This document shows, piece after piece, positions 9,871 through 24,956 of a DNA stretch of 64,000 nucleotides. Both the position numbers and the translations under genes were made by a program. How positions within the stretch are numbered: position 1 is the stretch's first letter; every line of letters begins with the position of its first letter. The DNA is from Ianthella basta. Lineage: Eukaryota; Porifera; Demospongiae; Verongiida; Ianthellidae. The notes below the pieces were generated by a model. That model did no database searches and was not told the DNA's origin. It worked only from the letters and a program-made list of their open reading frames with translations. Location of the stretch: the NCBI GenBank assembly GCA_964019415.1, contig OZ025870.1, forward strand, positions 3,450,408-3,514,407, read 5' to 3'.

Positions 9871-12800
9871 GATTTGGCAAGATTAGGCAAAATATGACAA
9901 GGTAAGATTTGGCAAGATTAGGCAAGATATGACAAGTTAAGATTTGGCAAGATATGACAAGGTAAGATTAGGCAAGATTTAGACAAGATATGACAAGGTA
10001 AGATTAGGCAACATTAGGCAAGATATGAAAAGATAAGATTTTGCAAGATTTGGCAAGATATGACAAGGTAAGATTTGGCAAGATTAGGCAATATATGGCA
10101 AGGTAAGATTTGGCAGTATTTGGCAAGATATGACAAGGTAAGATTTGGCAAGATTTAGCAAGATATGAAAAGGTAAGATTAGGCAAGATTTGGTAAGATA
10201 TGAGAAGGTAAGATTTGGCAAGATTAGGCAAGATATGACAAGGTAAGATTAAGCAAGATTTGGCAAGATATGATAAGGTAAGATTTGGCAAGATTAGGCA
10301 AAATAGGACAAGGTAAGATTTGGCAAGATTAGGCAAGATATGACAAGGTAAGATTTAGCAAGATTTGGCAAGATATGACAAGGTAAGATTTGGCAAGATT
10401 AGACAAGATATGACAAGGTAAGATTTGGCAAGATTTGGCAAGATATGACAAGGTAAGATCAGCATGGCAAGATTAGGCAAGATATGACAAGGTAAGATTA
10501 GGCAAGATTAGGCAACATGACAAGGTAAGATTAAGCAAGATTTGGCAAGATATGACAAAGTAAGATTTGGCAAGATTTGGCAAGATATGACAAGGTAAGA
10601 TTTGGCAAGATTTGGCAACATATGACGAGGTAAGATTAGGCAAGATAAGGCAAGATATGACAAGGTAAGATTTGACAAGATTAGGCAAGATATGACAAGA
10701 TAAGATCTGGCAAGATATGACAAGGTAAGATTTGGCAAGATTAGGCAAGATATGACAAGGTAAGATCTGGCAAGATTAGGCAAGATATGACAAGGTAAGA
10801 TTCTGGTAAGATTAGGCAAGATATGACAAGGTAAGATTTGGCAAGATATGACAAGGTAAGATTTAGCAAGATTAAGTAAGATATGACAAGGTAAGATCTG
10901 GCAAGATATGACAAGGTAAGATTTGGCAAGATTAGGCAAGATATGACAAGGTAAGATTCTAGTAAGATTAGGCAAGATATCACAAGGTAAGATTTGGCAA
11001 GATATGACAAGGTAAGATTTGACAAGATTTGGCAAGATATGACAAGGTAAGATCTGGCAAGATTAGGCAAGATATGAAAAGGTAAAATTAGGCAACATTA
11101 GGCAAGATATGAAAAGATAAGATTTTGCAAGATTTGGCAAGATATGACAAGGTAAGATATGGCAAAATTTGGCAAGATATTGCAAGGTAAAATTTGGCAA
11201 GATTTGGCAAGATATGACAAGGTAAGATTAAGCAAGATTAGGCAAGATATGACAAGGTAAGATTCGGCAAGATTTGGCAAGATATGACAAGGTAAGATCT
11301 GGCAAGATTAGGCAAGATATGACAAGGTAAGATCTGGTAAGATATGACGAGGTATGATCTGGCAAGATATGACAAGGTAAGATCTGGCAAGATTAGGCAA
11401 GATATGACTAGGTAAGATCTTGCAAGATTTGGCTAGATCTGACGAGGTATGATCTGGCAAGATATGATGAGGTAAGATTTGGCAAGATTAGGCAAGATTA
11501 GGCAAGATATGACAAGGTAGGATTAGGCAAGATTTGGCAAGATATGACAAGGCAAGATCTGGCAAGATATGACAAAGTAAGATTAAGAAATATTTGGCAA
11601 GATATGAAAAGGTAAGATTTGGCTAGATATGACCAGGTAAGATTAAGCAAGATTTGGCAAGATATGACGAGGTAAGATTTGGCAAGATTTGGCAAGATAT
11701 GACAAGGTAAGATCTGGCAAGATTAGGCAAGATATGACAAGGTAAGATCTGGCAAGATATGACGAGGTATGATCTGGCAAGATATGACAGGGTAAGATCT
11801 GGCAAGATTAGGCAAGATATGACTAGGTAAGATCTTGCAAGATTTGGCAAGATATGACAAGGTATGATCTGGCAAGATATGATGAGGTAAGATTTGGCAA
11901 GATTAGGCAAGATATGACAAGGTAAGATTAAGCAAGATTAGGCAAAATATGACAAGGTAAGATTTGGCAAGATTAGGCAAGATATAACAAGGTAAGATTA
12001 AGCAAGATTTGGCAAGATATGACCAAGTTAGATTAGGCAAGATTAGACAAGATATGACAAGGTAAGATTAGGCAACATTAAGCAAGATATGACAATATAA
12101 GATTTTGGCAAGTTTTGGCAATATATGACAAGGTAAGATTTCGCAAGATTTGGCAAGATATGACAAGGTAAGATTTGGCAAGATTTGGCAAGATGTGACA
12201 AGGTTAGATTATGCAAGATTAGACAAGATATGACAAGGTAAGATTTGGCAAGATATGAAAAGGTAAGATTTGGCAAGATTTGGCAAGATAAGACAAGGTA
12301 AGATTTGGCAAGATTTGGCAAGATATGACAAGGTAAGATTAGGCAAGATTAGACAAGATATGACAAGGTAAGATTAGGCAACCATATGCAAGATATGACA
12401 AGATAAGATTTGGCAAAATTTGGCAAGATATCACAAGGTAAGATTTGGCAAGATTAGGCAAAATATGACAAGGTAAGATTAGGCAAGATTAGACAAGATA
12501 TGACAAGGTAAGATTAGGCAACATCAGGCAAGATATGACAAGATAAGATTTGACAAGATTTGGCAAGAAAATTTATGACAAGGTAAGATTTGGCAAGATT
12601 AGGCAAGATATGACAAGGTAAGATTTGGCAAGATTTGGCAAGATATGACAAGGTAAGATTTGGCAAGATTTAGCAAGATATGACAAGGTAAGATTTGGCA
12701 AGATTAGGCAAAATATGACAAGGTAAGATTTGGCAAGATTAGGCAAGATATGACAAGATAAGATTCGGCAAGATATGACAAGGTAAGATTAGGCAAGATT

Positions 12801-15800
12801 AGACAAGATATGACAAGGTATGATTAGGCAACTTTAGGCAAGATATGACAATATAAGATTTGGCAAGATTTGGCAAGATATGACTATGTAAGATTTGGTA
12901 AGATTTAACAAGATATGACACGGTAAGATTTGGCAAGATTTAGCAAGATATGACAAGGTAAGAATTGGCAAGATTAGGCAAAATATGACAACGTAAGATT
13001 TGGCAAGATTGGGCAAGTTATGACAAGGTAAGATTTGGCAAGATTTGGCAAGATATGACAAGGTAAGATTAGGCAAGATTAGACAAGATATGACAAGGTA
13101 AGATTAGGCAACATTAGGCAAGATATGACAAGATAAGATTTGGCAAGATTTGGCAAGATATGACAAGGTAAGATTTGACAAGATTAGGCAAGATATGACA
13201 AGGTAAGATTTGGCAAGATTTAGCAAGATATGACAAGGTAAGAATTGGCAAGATTAGGCAAAATATGACAAGGTAAGATTTGGCAAGATTAGGCAAGATA
13301 TGACAATATAAGATTTGGCAAGATTTGGCAAGATATGACAATATAAGATTTGGCAAGATTTGGCAAGATATGACTAGGTAAGATTTGGCAAGGTTAGGCA
13401 AGATTTGACAAGGTAAGATTTGGTAAGATTTGGTAAGATATGACAAGGTAAGATTTGGCAAGATTTAGCAAGATATGACAATGTAAGATTAAGCAAGATT
13501 TGGCAATATATGAGAAGGTAAGATTTGGCAAGATTAGGCAAGATATGACAAGGTAAGATTTGGCAAGATTAGGCAAGATGTGACAAGGTAAGATTTGGCA
13601 AGATTTGGCAAGATATGACAAGGTAAGATTAAGCAAGATTATGCAAGATATGACAAGGTAAGATTAAGCAAGATTTGGCAAGATATGACAAGGTAAGATT
13701 TGGCAAGATTAGGCAAAATATGACAAGATAAGATTTGGCAAGATTTGGCAAGATATGACAAGGTAAGATTTGGCAAGACTTGGCAACATATGACGAGGTA
13801 AGATTAGGCAAGTTAAGGCAAGATATGGCAAGGTAAGATATGGCAAGATATGACAAGGTAAGGTTTGGCAAGATAAGGCAAGATATGAAAAGGCAAGATC
13901 AGGCAAGATATGACAAGGTAAGATTTGGCAAGATTAGGCAAAATATGACAAGGTAAGATTTGGCAAGATTAGGCAAAATATGACAAGGTAAGATTTGGCA
14001 AGATTAAACAAGATATGACAAGGTAAGATTTGGCAAGATTTGGCATGATATGACAAGGTAAGATTAGGCAAGATTAGACAAGATATGACAAGGTATGATT
14101 AGGCAACTTTAGTCAAGATATGACAATATAAGATGTGGCAAGATTTGGCAAGATATGACTAGGTAAGATTTGGCAAGGTTAGGCAAGATTTGACAAGGTA
14201 AGATTTGGTAAGATTTGGTAAGATATGACAAGGTAAGATTTGGCAAGATTTAGCAAGATATGACAATGTAAGATTAAGCAAGATTTGGCAATATATGAGA
14301 AGGTAAGATTTGGCAAGATTAGGCAAGATATGACAAGGTAAGATTTGGCAAGATTAGGCAAGATGTGACAAGGTAAGATTTGGCAAGATTTGGCAAGATA
14401 TGACAAGGTAAGATTAAGCAAGATTATGCAAGATATGACAAGGTAAGATTAAGCAAGATTTGGCAAGATATGACAAGGTAAGATTTGGCAAGATTAGGCA
14501 AAATATGACAAGGTAAGATTTGGCAAGATTAAACAAGATATGACAAGGTAAGATTTGGCAAGATTTGGTAACATATGACGAGGTAAGATTAGGCAAGATT
14601 TGGCAAGATATGACAAGGTAAGATTAAGCAAGATTTGGCAAGATATGACAAGGTAAGATTTGGCAAGATTAGGCAAAATATGACAAGGTAAGATTTGGCA
14701 AGATTTGGCAAGATATGACAAAATAAGATTAAGCAAGATTATGCAAGATATGACAAGGTAAGATTAAGCAAGATTTGGCAAGATATGACAAGGTAAGATT
14801 TGGCAAGGTAATATTTGGCAAGATTAGGCAAGATATGACAAGGTAAGATATGGCAAGATATGACAAGGTAAGGTTTGGCAAGATAAGGCAAGATATGAAA
14901 AGGCAAGATCAGGCAAGATATGACAAGGTAAGATTTGGCAAGATTAGGCAAGATATGACAAGGTAAGATTTGGCAAGATTAGACAAGATATGACAAGGTA
15001 AGATTTGGCAAGAATTGGCAAGATATGACAAGGTAAGAATTGGCAAGATTTAGCAAAATATGACAAGGTAAGAATTGGCAAGATTAGGCAAAATATGACC
15101 AGGTAAGATTTGGCAAGATTAGGCAAGATATGACAAGATAAGATTCGGCAAGATAAGACAAGGTAAGATTAGGCAAGATTAGACAAGATATGACAAGGTA
15201 TGATTAGGAAACTTTAGGCAAGGTATGACAATATAAGATTTGGCAAGATTTGGCAAGATATGACTAGGTAAGATTTGGCAAGGTTAGGCAAGATTTGACA
15301 AGGTAAGATTTGGCAAGATTAGGCAAGATATGACAAGGTAAGATTTGGCAAGATTTGGCAAGATATGACAAGGTAAGATTTGGCAAGATTAGGCAAGATA
15401 TGACAAGGTAAGATTTGGCAAGATTAGGCAAGATATGACAAAATAAGATTAAGCAAGATTATGCAAGATATGACAAGGTAAGATTAAGCAAGATTTGGCA
15501 AGATATGACAAGGTAAGATTTGGCAAGATTAGGCAAAATATGACAAGGTAAGATTTGGCAAGATTGAACAAGATATGACAAGGTAAGATTTGGCAAGATT
15601 TGGCATGATATGACAAGGTAAGATTAGGCAAGATTAGACAAGATATGACAAGGTATGATTAGGCAACTTTAGTCAAGATATGACAATATAAGATTTGGCA
15701 AGATTTGGCAAGATATGACTAGGTAAGATTTGGCAAGGTTAGGCAAGATTTGACAAGGTAAGATTTGGTAAGATTTGGTAAGATATGACAAGGTAAGATT

Positions 15801-18800
15801 TGGCAAGATTTAGCAAGATATGACAATGTAAGATTAAGCAAGATTTGGCAATATATGAGAAGGTAAGATTTGGCAAGATTAGGCAAGATATGACAAGGTA
15901 AGATTTGGCAAGATTAGGCAAGATGTGACAAGGTAAGATTTGGCAAGATTTGGCAAGATATGACAAGGTAAGATTAAGCAAGATTATGCAAGATATGACA
16001 AGGTAAGATTAAGCAAGATTTGGCAAGATATGACAAGGTAAGATTTGGCAAGATTAGGCAAAATATGACAAGGTAAGATTTGGCAAGATTAAACAAGATA
16101 TGACAAGGTAAGATTTGGCAAGATTTGGCAACATATGACGAGGTAAGATTAGGCAAGTTAAGGCAAGATATGGCAAGGTAATATTTGGCAAGATTAGGCA
16201 AGATATGACAAGGTAAGATATGGCAAGATATGACAAGGTAAGGTTTGGCAAGATAAGGCAAGATATGAAAAGGCAAGATCAGGCAAGATATGACAAGGTA
16301 ATATTTGGCAAGATTAGGCAAGATATGACAAGGTAAGATTTGGCAAGATTTGGCAAAATATGACAAGGTAAGATTTGGCAAGATTTGACAAGATATGACA
16401 AGGTAACAATAAGCAAGATTTGGCAAGATATGACAAGGTAAGATTTGGCAAGATTAGGGAAGATATGACAAGGTAAGATTTGGCAAGATTTGGCAAGATA
16501 TGCCAAGGTAAGATTAGGCAAGATTTAGACAAGATATGACAAGATAAGATTAGGCAACATTAGGCAAGATATGACAAGGTAAGATTTTGCAAGATTTGGC
16601 AAGATATGACAAGGTAAGATTTGGCAAGATTAGGCACTATATGGCAAGGTAAGATTTGGCAAGATTTAGCAAGATATGACAAGGTAAGATTAGGCAAGAT
16701 TTGGCAGGATATGACAAGGTAAGATTTGGCAAGATTAAACAAGATATGACAAGGTAAGATTTGGCAAGATTTGGCAAGATATGACAAGGTAAGATTAGGC
16801 AAGATTAGACAAGATATAACAAGGTATGATTAGGCAACTTTAGGCAAGATACGACAATATAAGATTTGGCAAGATTTGGCAAGATATGACTAGGTAAGAT
16901 TTGGCAAGGTTAGGCAAGATTTGACAAGGTAAGATTTGGAAAGATTAGACAAGACATGACAAGGTAAGATTTGGCAAGATTTAGCAAGCTAGGACAAGGT
17001 AAGATTTCGCAAGATTTGGCAAGATATGACAAGGTAAGATTTGGCAAGATTAGGCAAGATATGACAAGGTAAGATTTGGCAAGATTAGGCAAGATGTGAC
17101 AAGGTAAGATTAGGCAAGATTAGACAAGATATGACAAGGTATGATTAGGCAACTTTAGGCAAGATATGACAATATAAGATTTGGCAAGATTTGGCAAGAT
17201 ATGACTAGGTAAGATTTGGTAAGATTTGGTAAGATATGACAAGGTAAGATTTGGCAAGATTTCGCAAGATATGACAATGTAAGATTAAGCAAGATTTGGC
17301 AATATATGAGCAGGTAAGATTTGGTAAGATTAGGCAAGATATGACAAAGTAAGATTAAGCAAGAGTTTGGCAAGATATGACAAGGTAAGATTTGGCAAGA
17401 TTAGGCAAAATATGCAAGGTAAGATTTGGCAAGATTAGGCAAAATATGACAAGGTAAGATTTGGCAAGATTTAACAAGATATGACAAGGTAAGATTTGGT
17501 AAGATTTGGTAAGATATGACAAGGTAAGATTAGGCAAGATTAGACAAGATATGACAAGGTAAGATTAGGCAACATTAGGCAAGATATGACAAGATAAGAT
17601 CTGGTAAGATTTGGCAAGTTATGACAAGGTAAGATGTGGCAAGATTGGGCAAGATGTGACAAGGTAAGATTTGGCAATTTGGCAAGATATGACAAGGTAA
17701 GATTAAGCAAGATTATGCAAGATATGACAAGGTAAGATTAAGCAAGATTTGGCAAGATATGACAAGGTAAGATTTGGCAAGATTAGGCAAAATATGACAA
17801 GGTAAGATTTGGCAAGATTTGGTAAGATATGACAAGGTAAGATTTGGCAAGATTTGGTAAGATATGACAAGGTAAGATTAGGCAAGATTAGACAAGATAT
17901 GACAACTGAAGGTAAGATTAGGCAACATTAGGCAAGATATGACAAGATAAGATTTGGTAAGATTTAGCAAGTTATGACAAGGTAAGATTTGGCAAGAATA
18001 GGCAAGATATGACAAGGTAAGATTTGGCTAGAATTAGCAAGATATGACAAGGTAAGATTTGGCAAGATTTGGCAAGATATGACAAGGTAAGATTTGGCAA
18101 GATTTGGCAAGATATGACAAGGTAAGATTAAGCAAGATTTGGCAAGATATGATGAGGTAAGATTTGGCAACATTTGGCAAGATATGACAAGGTAAGATTT
18201 GGCAAGATATGACAAGGTAAGATTTGGCAAGATTTAATTGGCAAGATATGACAAGGTAAGATTAAGCAAGATTTGGCAAGATATGACGAGGTAAGATTTG
18301 GCAACATTTGGCAAGATATGACAAGGTAAGATCTGGCAAGATATGACAAAGTAAGATTTGGCAAGATAAGGCAAGATATGAAAAGGTAAGATTTGACTAG
18401 ATTTGGCAAGATATGTCAAGGTAAGATCTGCATGGCAAGATTAGTCAAGATATGACAAGGTAAGATTAGGCAAGATTAGGCAACATGACAAGGTAAGATC
18501 AAGCAAGATTTGGCAACATATGACGAGGTAAGATTAGGCAAGTTAAGGCAAGATATGGCAAGGTAAAATTTGACAAGATTAGGCAAGATATGACAAGGTA
18601 AGATCTGGCAAGATATGACAAGGTAAGATTCTGGCAAGATTAGGCAAGATATGACAAGGTAAGATCTGGCAAGATATGACAAGGTAAGATTCTGGCAAGA
18701 TTAGGCAAGATATGACAAGGTAAGATTTGGCAAGATTTGGCAAAATATGACAAGGTAAGATTTGGCAAGATTTGGCAATATATGACAAGGTAACATTAAG

Positions 18801-21800
18801 CAAGATTTGGCAAGATATGACACGGTAAGATTTGGCAAGATTAGGGAAGATATGACAAGGTAAGATTTGGCAAGATTTGGCAAGATATGCCAAGGTAAGA
18901 TTTGGCAAGATTTAGACAAGATATGACAAGGTAAGATTAGGCAACATTAGGCAAGATATGACAAGGTAAGATTTTGCAAGATTTGGCAAGATATGACAAG
19001 GTAAGATTTGGCAAGATTAGGCACTATATGGCAAGGTAAGATTTGGCAAGATTTAGCAAGATATGACAAGGTAAGATTAGGCAAGATTTGGCAGGATATC
19101 TGAAGGTTAGATTTGGCAAGAATAGGCAAGATATGACAAGGTAAGATTTGGCTAGAATTAGCAAGATATGACAAGGTAAGATTTGGCAAGATTTGGCAAG
19201 ATATGACAAGGTAAGATTTGGCAAGATTTGGCAAGATATGACAAGGTAAGATTAAGCAAGATTTGGCAAGATATGATGAGGTAAGATTTGGCAACATTTG
19301 GCAAGATATGACAAGGTAAGATTTGGCAAGATATGACAAGGTAAGATTTGGCAAGATTTAATTGGCAAGATATGACAAGGTAAGATTAAGCAAGATTTGG
19401 CAAGATATGACGAGGTAAGATTTGGCAACATTTGGCAAGATATGACAAGGTAAGATCTGGCAAGATATGACAAAGTAAGATTTGGCAAGATAAGGCAAGA
19501 TATGAAAAGGTAAGATTTGACTAGATTTGGCAAGATATGTCAAGGTAAGATCTGCATGGCAAGATTAGTCAAGATATGACAAGGTAAGATTAGGCAAGAT
19601 TAGGCAACATGACAAGGTAAGATCAAGCAAGATTTGGCAACATATGACGAGGTAAGATTAGGCAAGTTAAGGCAAGATATGGCAAGGTAAAATTTGACAA
19701 GATTAGGCAAGATATGACAAGGTAAGATCTGGCAAGATATGACAAGGTAAGATTCTGGCAAGATTAGGCAAGATATGACAAGGTAAGATCTGGCAAGATA
19801 TGACAAGGTAAGATTCTGGCAAGATTAGGCAAGATATGACAAGGTAAGATTTGGCAAGATTTGGCAAAATATGACAAGGTAAGATTTGGCAAGATTTGGC
19901 AATATATGACAAGGTAACATTAAGCAAGATTTGGCAAGATATGACACGGTAAGATTTGGCAAGATTAGGGAAGATATGACAAGGTAAGATTTGGCAAGAT
20001 TTGGCAAGATATGCCAAGGTAAGATTTGGCAAGATTTAGACAAGATATGACAAGGTAAGATTAGGCAACATTAGGCAAGATATGACAAGGTAAGATTTTG
20101 CAAGATTTGGCAAGATATGACAAGGTAAGATTTGGCAAGATTAGGCACTATATGGCAAGGTAAGATTTGGCAAGATTTAGCAAGATATGACAAGGTAAGA
20201 TTAGGCAAGATTTGGCAGGATATCTGAAGGTTAGATTTGGCAAGATTAGGCAAGATATGACAAGGTAAGATTAAGCAAGATGTGGGAAGAGATTAGGCAA
20301 GATATGACAAGGTAAGATTTGGCAAAATTTGGCAAAATATGACAAGGTAAGATTTGACAAGATTAGGCAAGATATGACAAGGTAAGATTTGGCAAGATTT
20401 GGCAAGATATGACTAGGTAAGATTAGGCAACATTAGGCAAGATATGACAAGGTAAGATTTTGCAAGATTTGGCAAGATATGACAAGGTAAGATTTGGCAA
20501 GATTAGGCACTATATGGCAAGGTAAGATTTGGCAAGATTTAGCAAGATATGACAAGGTAAGATTAGGCAAGATTTGGCAGGATATGAGAAGGTTAGATTT
20601 GGCAAGATTAGGCAAGATATGACAAGGTAAGATTAAGCAAGATGTGGGAAGAGATTAGGCAAGATATGACAAGGTAAGATTTGGCAAAATTTGGCAAAAT
20701 ATGACAAGGTAAGATTTGACAAGATTGGGCAAGATATGACAAGGTAAGATTTGGCAAGATTTGGCAAGATATGACTAGGTAAGATTAGGCAAGATTAGAC
20801 AAGATATGACAATGTAAGATTCTGGCAAGATTAGGCAAGATATGACAAGGTAAGATCTGGCAAGATATGACAAGGTAAGATTTGGCAAGATTTGGCAAGA
20901 TATGACGAGGTAAGATTTTTCAAGATTTGGCAACATATGACAAGGTAAGATTAAGCAATATTTGGCAAGATATGACAAGGTAAGATTTGGCAAGATTAGG
21001 CAAAATATGACAAGGTAAGATTTGGCAAGATTAGGCAATATATGGCAAGGTAAGATTTGGCAAGATTTGGCAAGACATGACAAGGTAAGATTTGGCAAGA
21101 TTTAGCAAGATATGACAAGGTAAGATCTGGCAAGATTTGGCAAGATATGAGAAGGCAAGATTTAGCAAGATTAGGCAAGATATGACAAGGTAAGATTAAG
21201 CAAGATTTGGCAAGATATGACGAGGTAAGATTAAGCAAGATTTGGCAAGATATGACAAGGTAAGATTTGGCAAGATTAGGCAAAATATGACAAGATAAGA
21301 TTTGGCAAGATTAGGCAAGATATGACTAGGTAAGATTTGGCAAGATTTGGCAAGATATGACATGGTAAGATTTGGCAAGATTTGGCAAGATATGACAAGG
21401 TAAGATTAAGCAAGATTTGGCTAGATATGACGAGGTAAGATTTGGCAAGATTTGGCAAAATATGACAAGGTAAGATTTGGCAAGATTAGGCAAGATATGA
21501 CAAGGTAAGATTTGGCAAGATTTGGCAAAATATGACAAGGCAAGATTTGGCAAGATTAGGCAAGATATGACTAGGTAAGATTAGGCAAGATTAGACAAGA
21601 TATGACAATGTAAGATTCTGGCAAGATTAGGCAAGATATGACAAGGTAAGATCTGGCAAGATATGACAAGGTAAGATTTCGCAAGATTTGGCAAGATATG
21701 ACGAGGTAAGATCTTTCAAGATTTGGCAAGATATGACAAGGTAAGATTAAGCAATATTTGGCAAGATATGACAAGGTAAGATTTGGCAAGATTAGGCAAA

Positions 21801-23723
21801 ATATGACAAGGTAAGATTTGGCAAGATTAGGCAATATATGGTAAGGTAAGATTTGGCAAGATATGGCAAGACATGACAAGGTAAGATTTGGCAAGATTTA
21901 GCAAGATATGACAAGGTAAGATCTGGCAAGATTTGGCAAGATATGAGAAGGCAAGATTTAGCAAGATTAGGCAAGATATGACATGGTAAGATTAAGCAAG
22001 ATTTGGCAAGATATAACGAGGTAAGATTAAGCAAGATTTGGCAAGATATGACAAGGTAAGATTTGGCAAGATTAGGCAAAATATGACAAGATAAGATTTG
22101 GCAAGGTTAGGCAAGATATGACAAGGTAAGATTTGGCAAGATTTGGCAAGATATGACAAGGTAAGATTTGGCAAGATTAGGCAACATGACAAGGTAAGAT
22201 TTGGCAAGATTTGGCAAGATATGACAAGGTAAGATTTGGCAAGATTTGGCAAGATATGACAAGGTAAGATTTGGCAAGATTTGGCAACATATGACGAGGT
22301 AAGATTAGGCAAGATAAGGCAAGATATGACAAGGTAAGATTTGACAAGATTGGGCAAGATATGACAAGGTAAGATCTGGCAAGATATGACAAGGTACGAT
22401 TTGGCAAGATTATACAAGATATGACAATGTAAGATCTGGCGAGATATGACAAGGTAAGATTCTGGTAAAATTAAGCAAGATATGACAAGGTAAGATCTGG
22501 CAAGATATGATATGGTAAGATTTGGCAAGATTTGGCAAGATATGACAAGGTAAGATCTGGCAAGATTAGGCAAGATATGACAAGGTAGAATTAAGCAAGA
22601 TTTGGCAAGGTATTGAAGGTACGATTTGGCAAGATTTTGCAAGATATGACAAGGTAAGATTTGGCAAAATTGGGCAAGATAATGCAAGGTATAATTTGGC
22701 AAGATTTGGCAAGATGTGACAAGGTAAGATTAAGCAAGATTAGGCAAGATATGACAAGGTAAGATCTGGCAAGATTAGGCAAGATATGACAAGGTAAGAT
22801 CTGGCAAGATTAGGTAAGATATGACAAGGTAAGATCTGGTAAGATATGACGAGGTATGATCTGGCAAGATATGACAAGGTAAGATCTGGCAAGATTAGGC
22901 AAGATATGACTAGGTAAGATCTTGCAAGATTTGGCAAGATCTGACGAGGTATGATCTGGCAAGATATGATGAGGTAAGATTTGGCAAGATTAGGCAAGAT
23001 ATGACAAGGTAGGATTAGGCAAGATTAGGCAAGATATGACAAGGTAGGATTAGGCAAGATTTGGCAAGATATGACAAGGCAAGATCTGGCAAGATATGAC
23101 AAAGTAAGATTAAGAAATATTTGGCAAGATATGAGAAGGTAAGATTTGGCAAGATTTGGCAAGATATGACAACGTAAGATTAAGCAAGATTTGGCAAGAT
23201 ATGATGAGGTAAGATTTGGCAAGATTTGGCAAGATATGACAAGGTAAGATCTGGCAAGATTAGGCAAGATATGACAAGGTAAGATCTGGCAAAATATGAC
23301 GAGATATGATCTGGCAAGATATGACAGGGTAAGATCTGGCAAGATTAGGCAAGATATGGCTAGGTAAGATCTTGCAAGATTTGGCAAGATATGACGAGGT
23401 ATGATCTGGCAAGATATGATGAGGTAAGATTTGGCAAGATTAGGCAAGATATGACAAGGTAAGATTAACTTAAGCAAGATTTGGCAAGATATGACAAGGT
23501 AAGATTAAGCAAGATTTGGTAAGATATGACACGGTAAGATTTGGCAAGATTTGGCAAGATATGACCAGGTAAGATTAAGCAAGATTAGGCAAAATATGAC
23601 AAGGTAAGATTTGGCAAGATTAGGCAAGATATGACAAGGTAAGATTTGGCAAGATTTGGCAAGATATGACAAGGTAAGATTAGGCAAGATTAGACAAGAT
23701 ATGACAAGGTAAGATTAGGCAAC
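9871..23723. repeat. 35-bp satellite array, segment 2
   Basis: Same decamer-plus-GGTAA satellite. Higher-order duplications are prominent. Blocks beginning near 13394, 14179 and 15739 share the same succession of variants. An 1124-bp block (about 17988-19111) is followed directly by an almost identical copy (19112-20235). A 362-bp duplication links 20147 to 20509 (CACTATATGG) and 20279 to 20641 (GATGTGGGAAGAG). A 796-bp one links 20775 and 21571. The order of variants just after 9907 repeats that from about 6967 on, so the LINE at 8550 interrupts one copy of a larger block. Confidence 0.98.
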
Positions 23724-24956
23724 AATCAATCAATCAATCAATCACCACAGCTTATCTCCTATGCAGGAGGTCGCCGTTATCTTTACAATCAATCAATCAA
23801 TCAATCACCACAGCTTATCTTCTATGCAGGAGGTCGCCGCTATCTTTACAGTATTTAAAAATTTATGACATTGTCATAGTTCAGTGTAACATCTACATAT
23901 GCATAGTCTATAGTCAATATGTAGTATTATTCAAATCTGTAGCTAGAAACTGTCAATCCATTTCTTTCTAGGTCTTCCTCTTGGCCTTTTCCCTGCAATT
24001 TCCTCAGTGTACACCTTCTTCACTAATCTGTTGTCTTCCATCTGCTCCAGCTTCTCCTTCCATGCTCTTTGTTTCCTTTTTACTTTTTCCATCACCTCCT
24101 CTTGTCCAACTGCCTCTCTCACATCGGCATTTCTTACTCGGTCCATCCTTGTCACTCCTTCGACTCTTCTCAAGTAAGCCATCTCTGTTGCCCCTAGTCT
24201 GCTCTCATGTCTTTTCATCACTGTCCATGTCTCACTGCCATACAGCATGTTTGGTAGCACTATCGCATTGTACACCCTCATCTTCGTAGCTTTCTTCAAC
24301 TCCTTCCTTTCCAACACCTCCTTCCGCATTGCTCCTATCACTCTGGCTGCTGCTCCCACTCTCTGTTCAATTTCCTCTTCACATGTCCCATCTGCACTCG
24401 ATCAGGATAGCTCCTAGGTATTTCATATTCTGCACTTGTTCTATCTCTTCCCCATCCACACACACTTTGCATTCTTCTCCTTTCCTACTAACCATCATCA
24501 CTTTAGTCTTGCCCCAATGTATCTTCATTCCCCAGTTACTCATTGCCTTCTTCAACTCCCTCAAATTTGCCTTCATGTCCTCCTTCCTCTCTGTTAGTAG
24601 CATCACGTCATCTGCAAATAGCACTACACCCACTTCAGTAGTTGACATCTTCACACCTCCAACAAAATTCTTCATTCCTTCCCTCACTATCTTATCCATG
24701 AAGACATTAAACAGCCATGGTGACATGACACAGCCCTGCCTCACTCCTTGTGTTATTGGGAACCAGCTTGACAATTCATCCTTTACTCTGACACACCCTT
24801 TACTCTTCTTGTACAATGATCTAATGGCCCTCAACAGTCTTCCCTTCACACCATATTCCTCTAGCATTTTCCATAACTTATCTCTACCCACCCTGTCATA
24901 CGCCTTTTCCAAATCCACACATGCCACCACCATCTTCTCTATCATCTTTTCACTCA
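23724..24956 (-). mobile_element. 5'-truncated LINE (copy 2) with TSD
   Basis: A minus-strand insertion flanked by an exact 10-bp duplication, ATTAGGCAAC, at 23714-23723 and 24957-24966. The right copy is followed by ATTAGGCAAG, as in intact satellite elsewhere, so this is a real target-site duplication. The 3' end (low coordinates) has a tail of ATTG/ATCA repeats present twice: the roughly 61-bp segment 'AATCAATC..ACCACAGCTTATC..GGAGGTCGCCG..TATCTTTACA' is repeated in tandem at 23724-23850. The 5' end is truncated within the RT domain. Confidence 0.93.
23943..24956 (-). pseudogene. LINE reverse transcriptase, frameshifted
   Basis: The first part (24379-24956) has CVDLEKAYDRV, GVRQGCVMSPWLFN and FADD, ending at YLGAIL. 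The second part (23943-24359) has RVIGAMRKEV, LLYGSETW-like MLYGSETW, and GKRPRGRPRKKW. The expected joining segment ADGTCEEEIEQ is in the second frame. The frame changes near 24396-24406, leaving an early TGA in frame 1. Related to the RT at 8550-9755 but clearly diverged. Endonuclease and RT N-terminus are absent. Confidence 0.9.
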
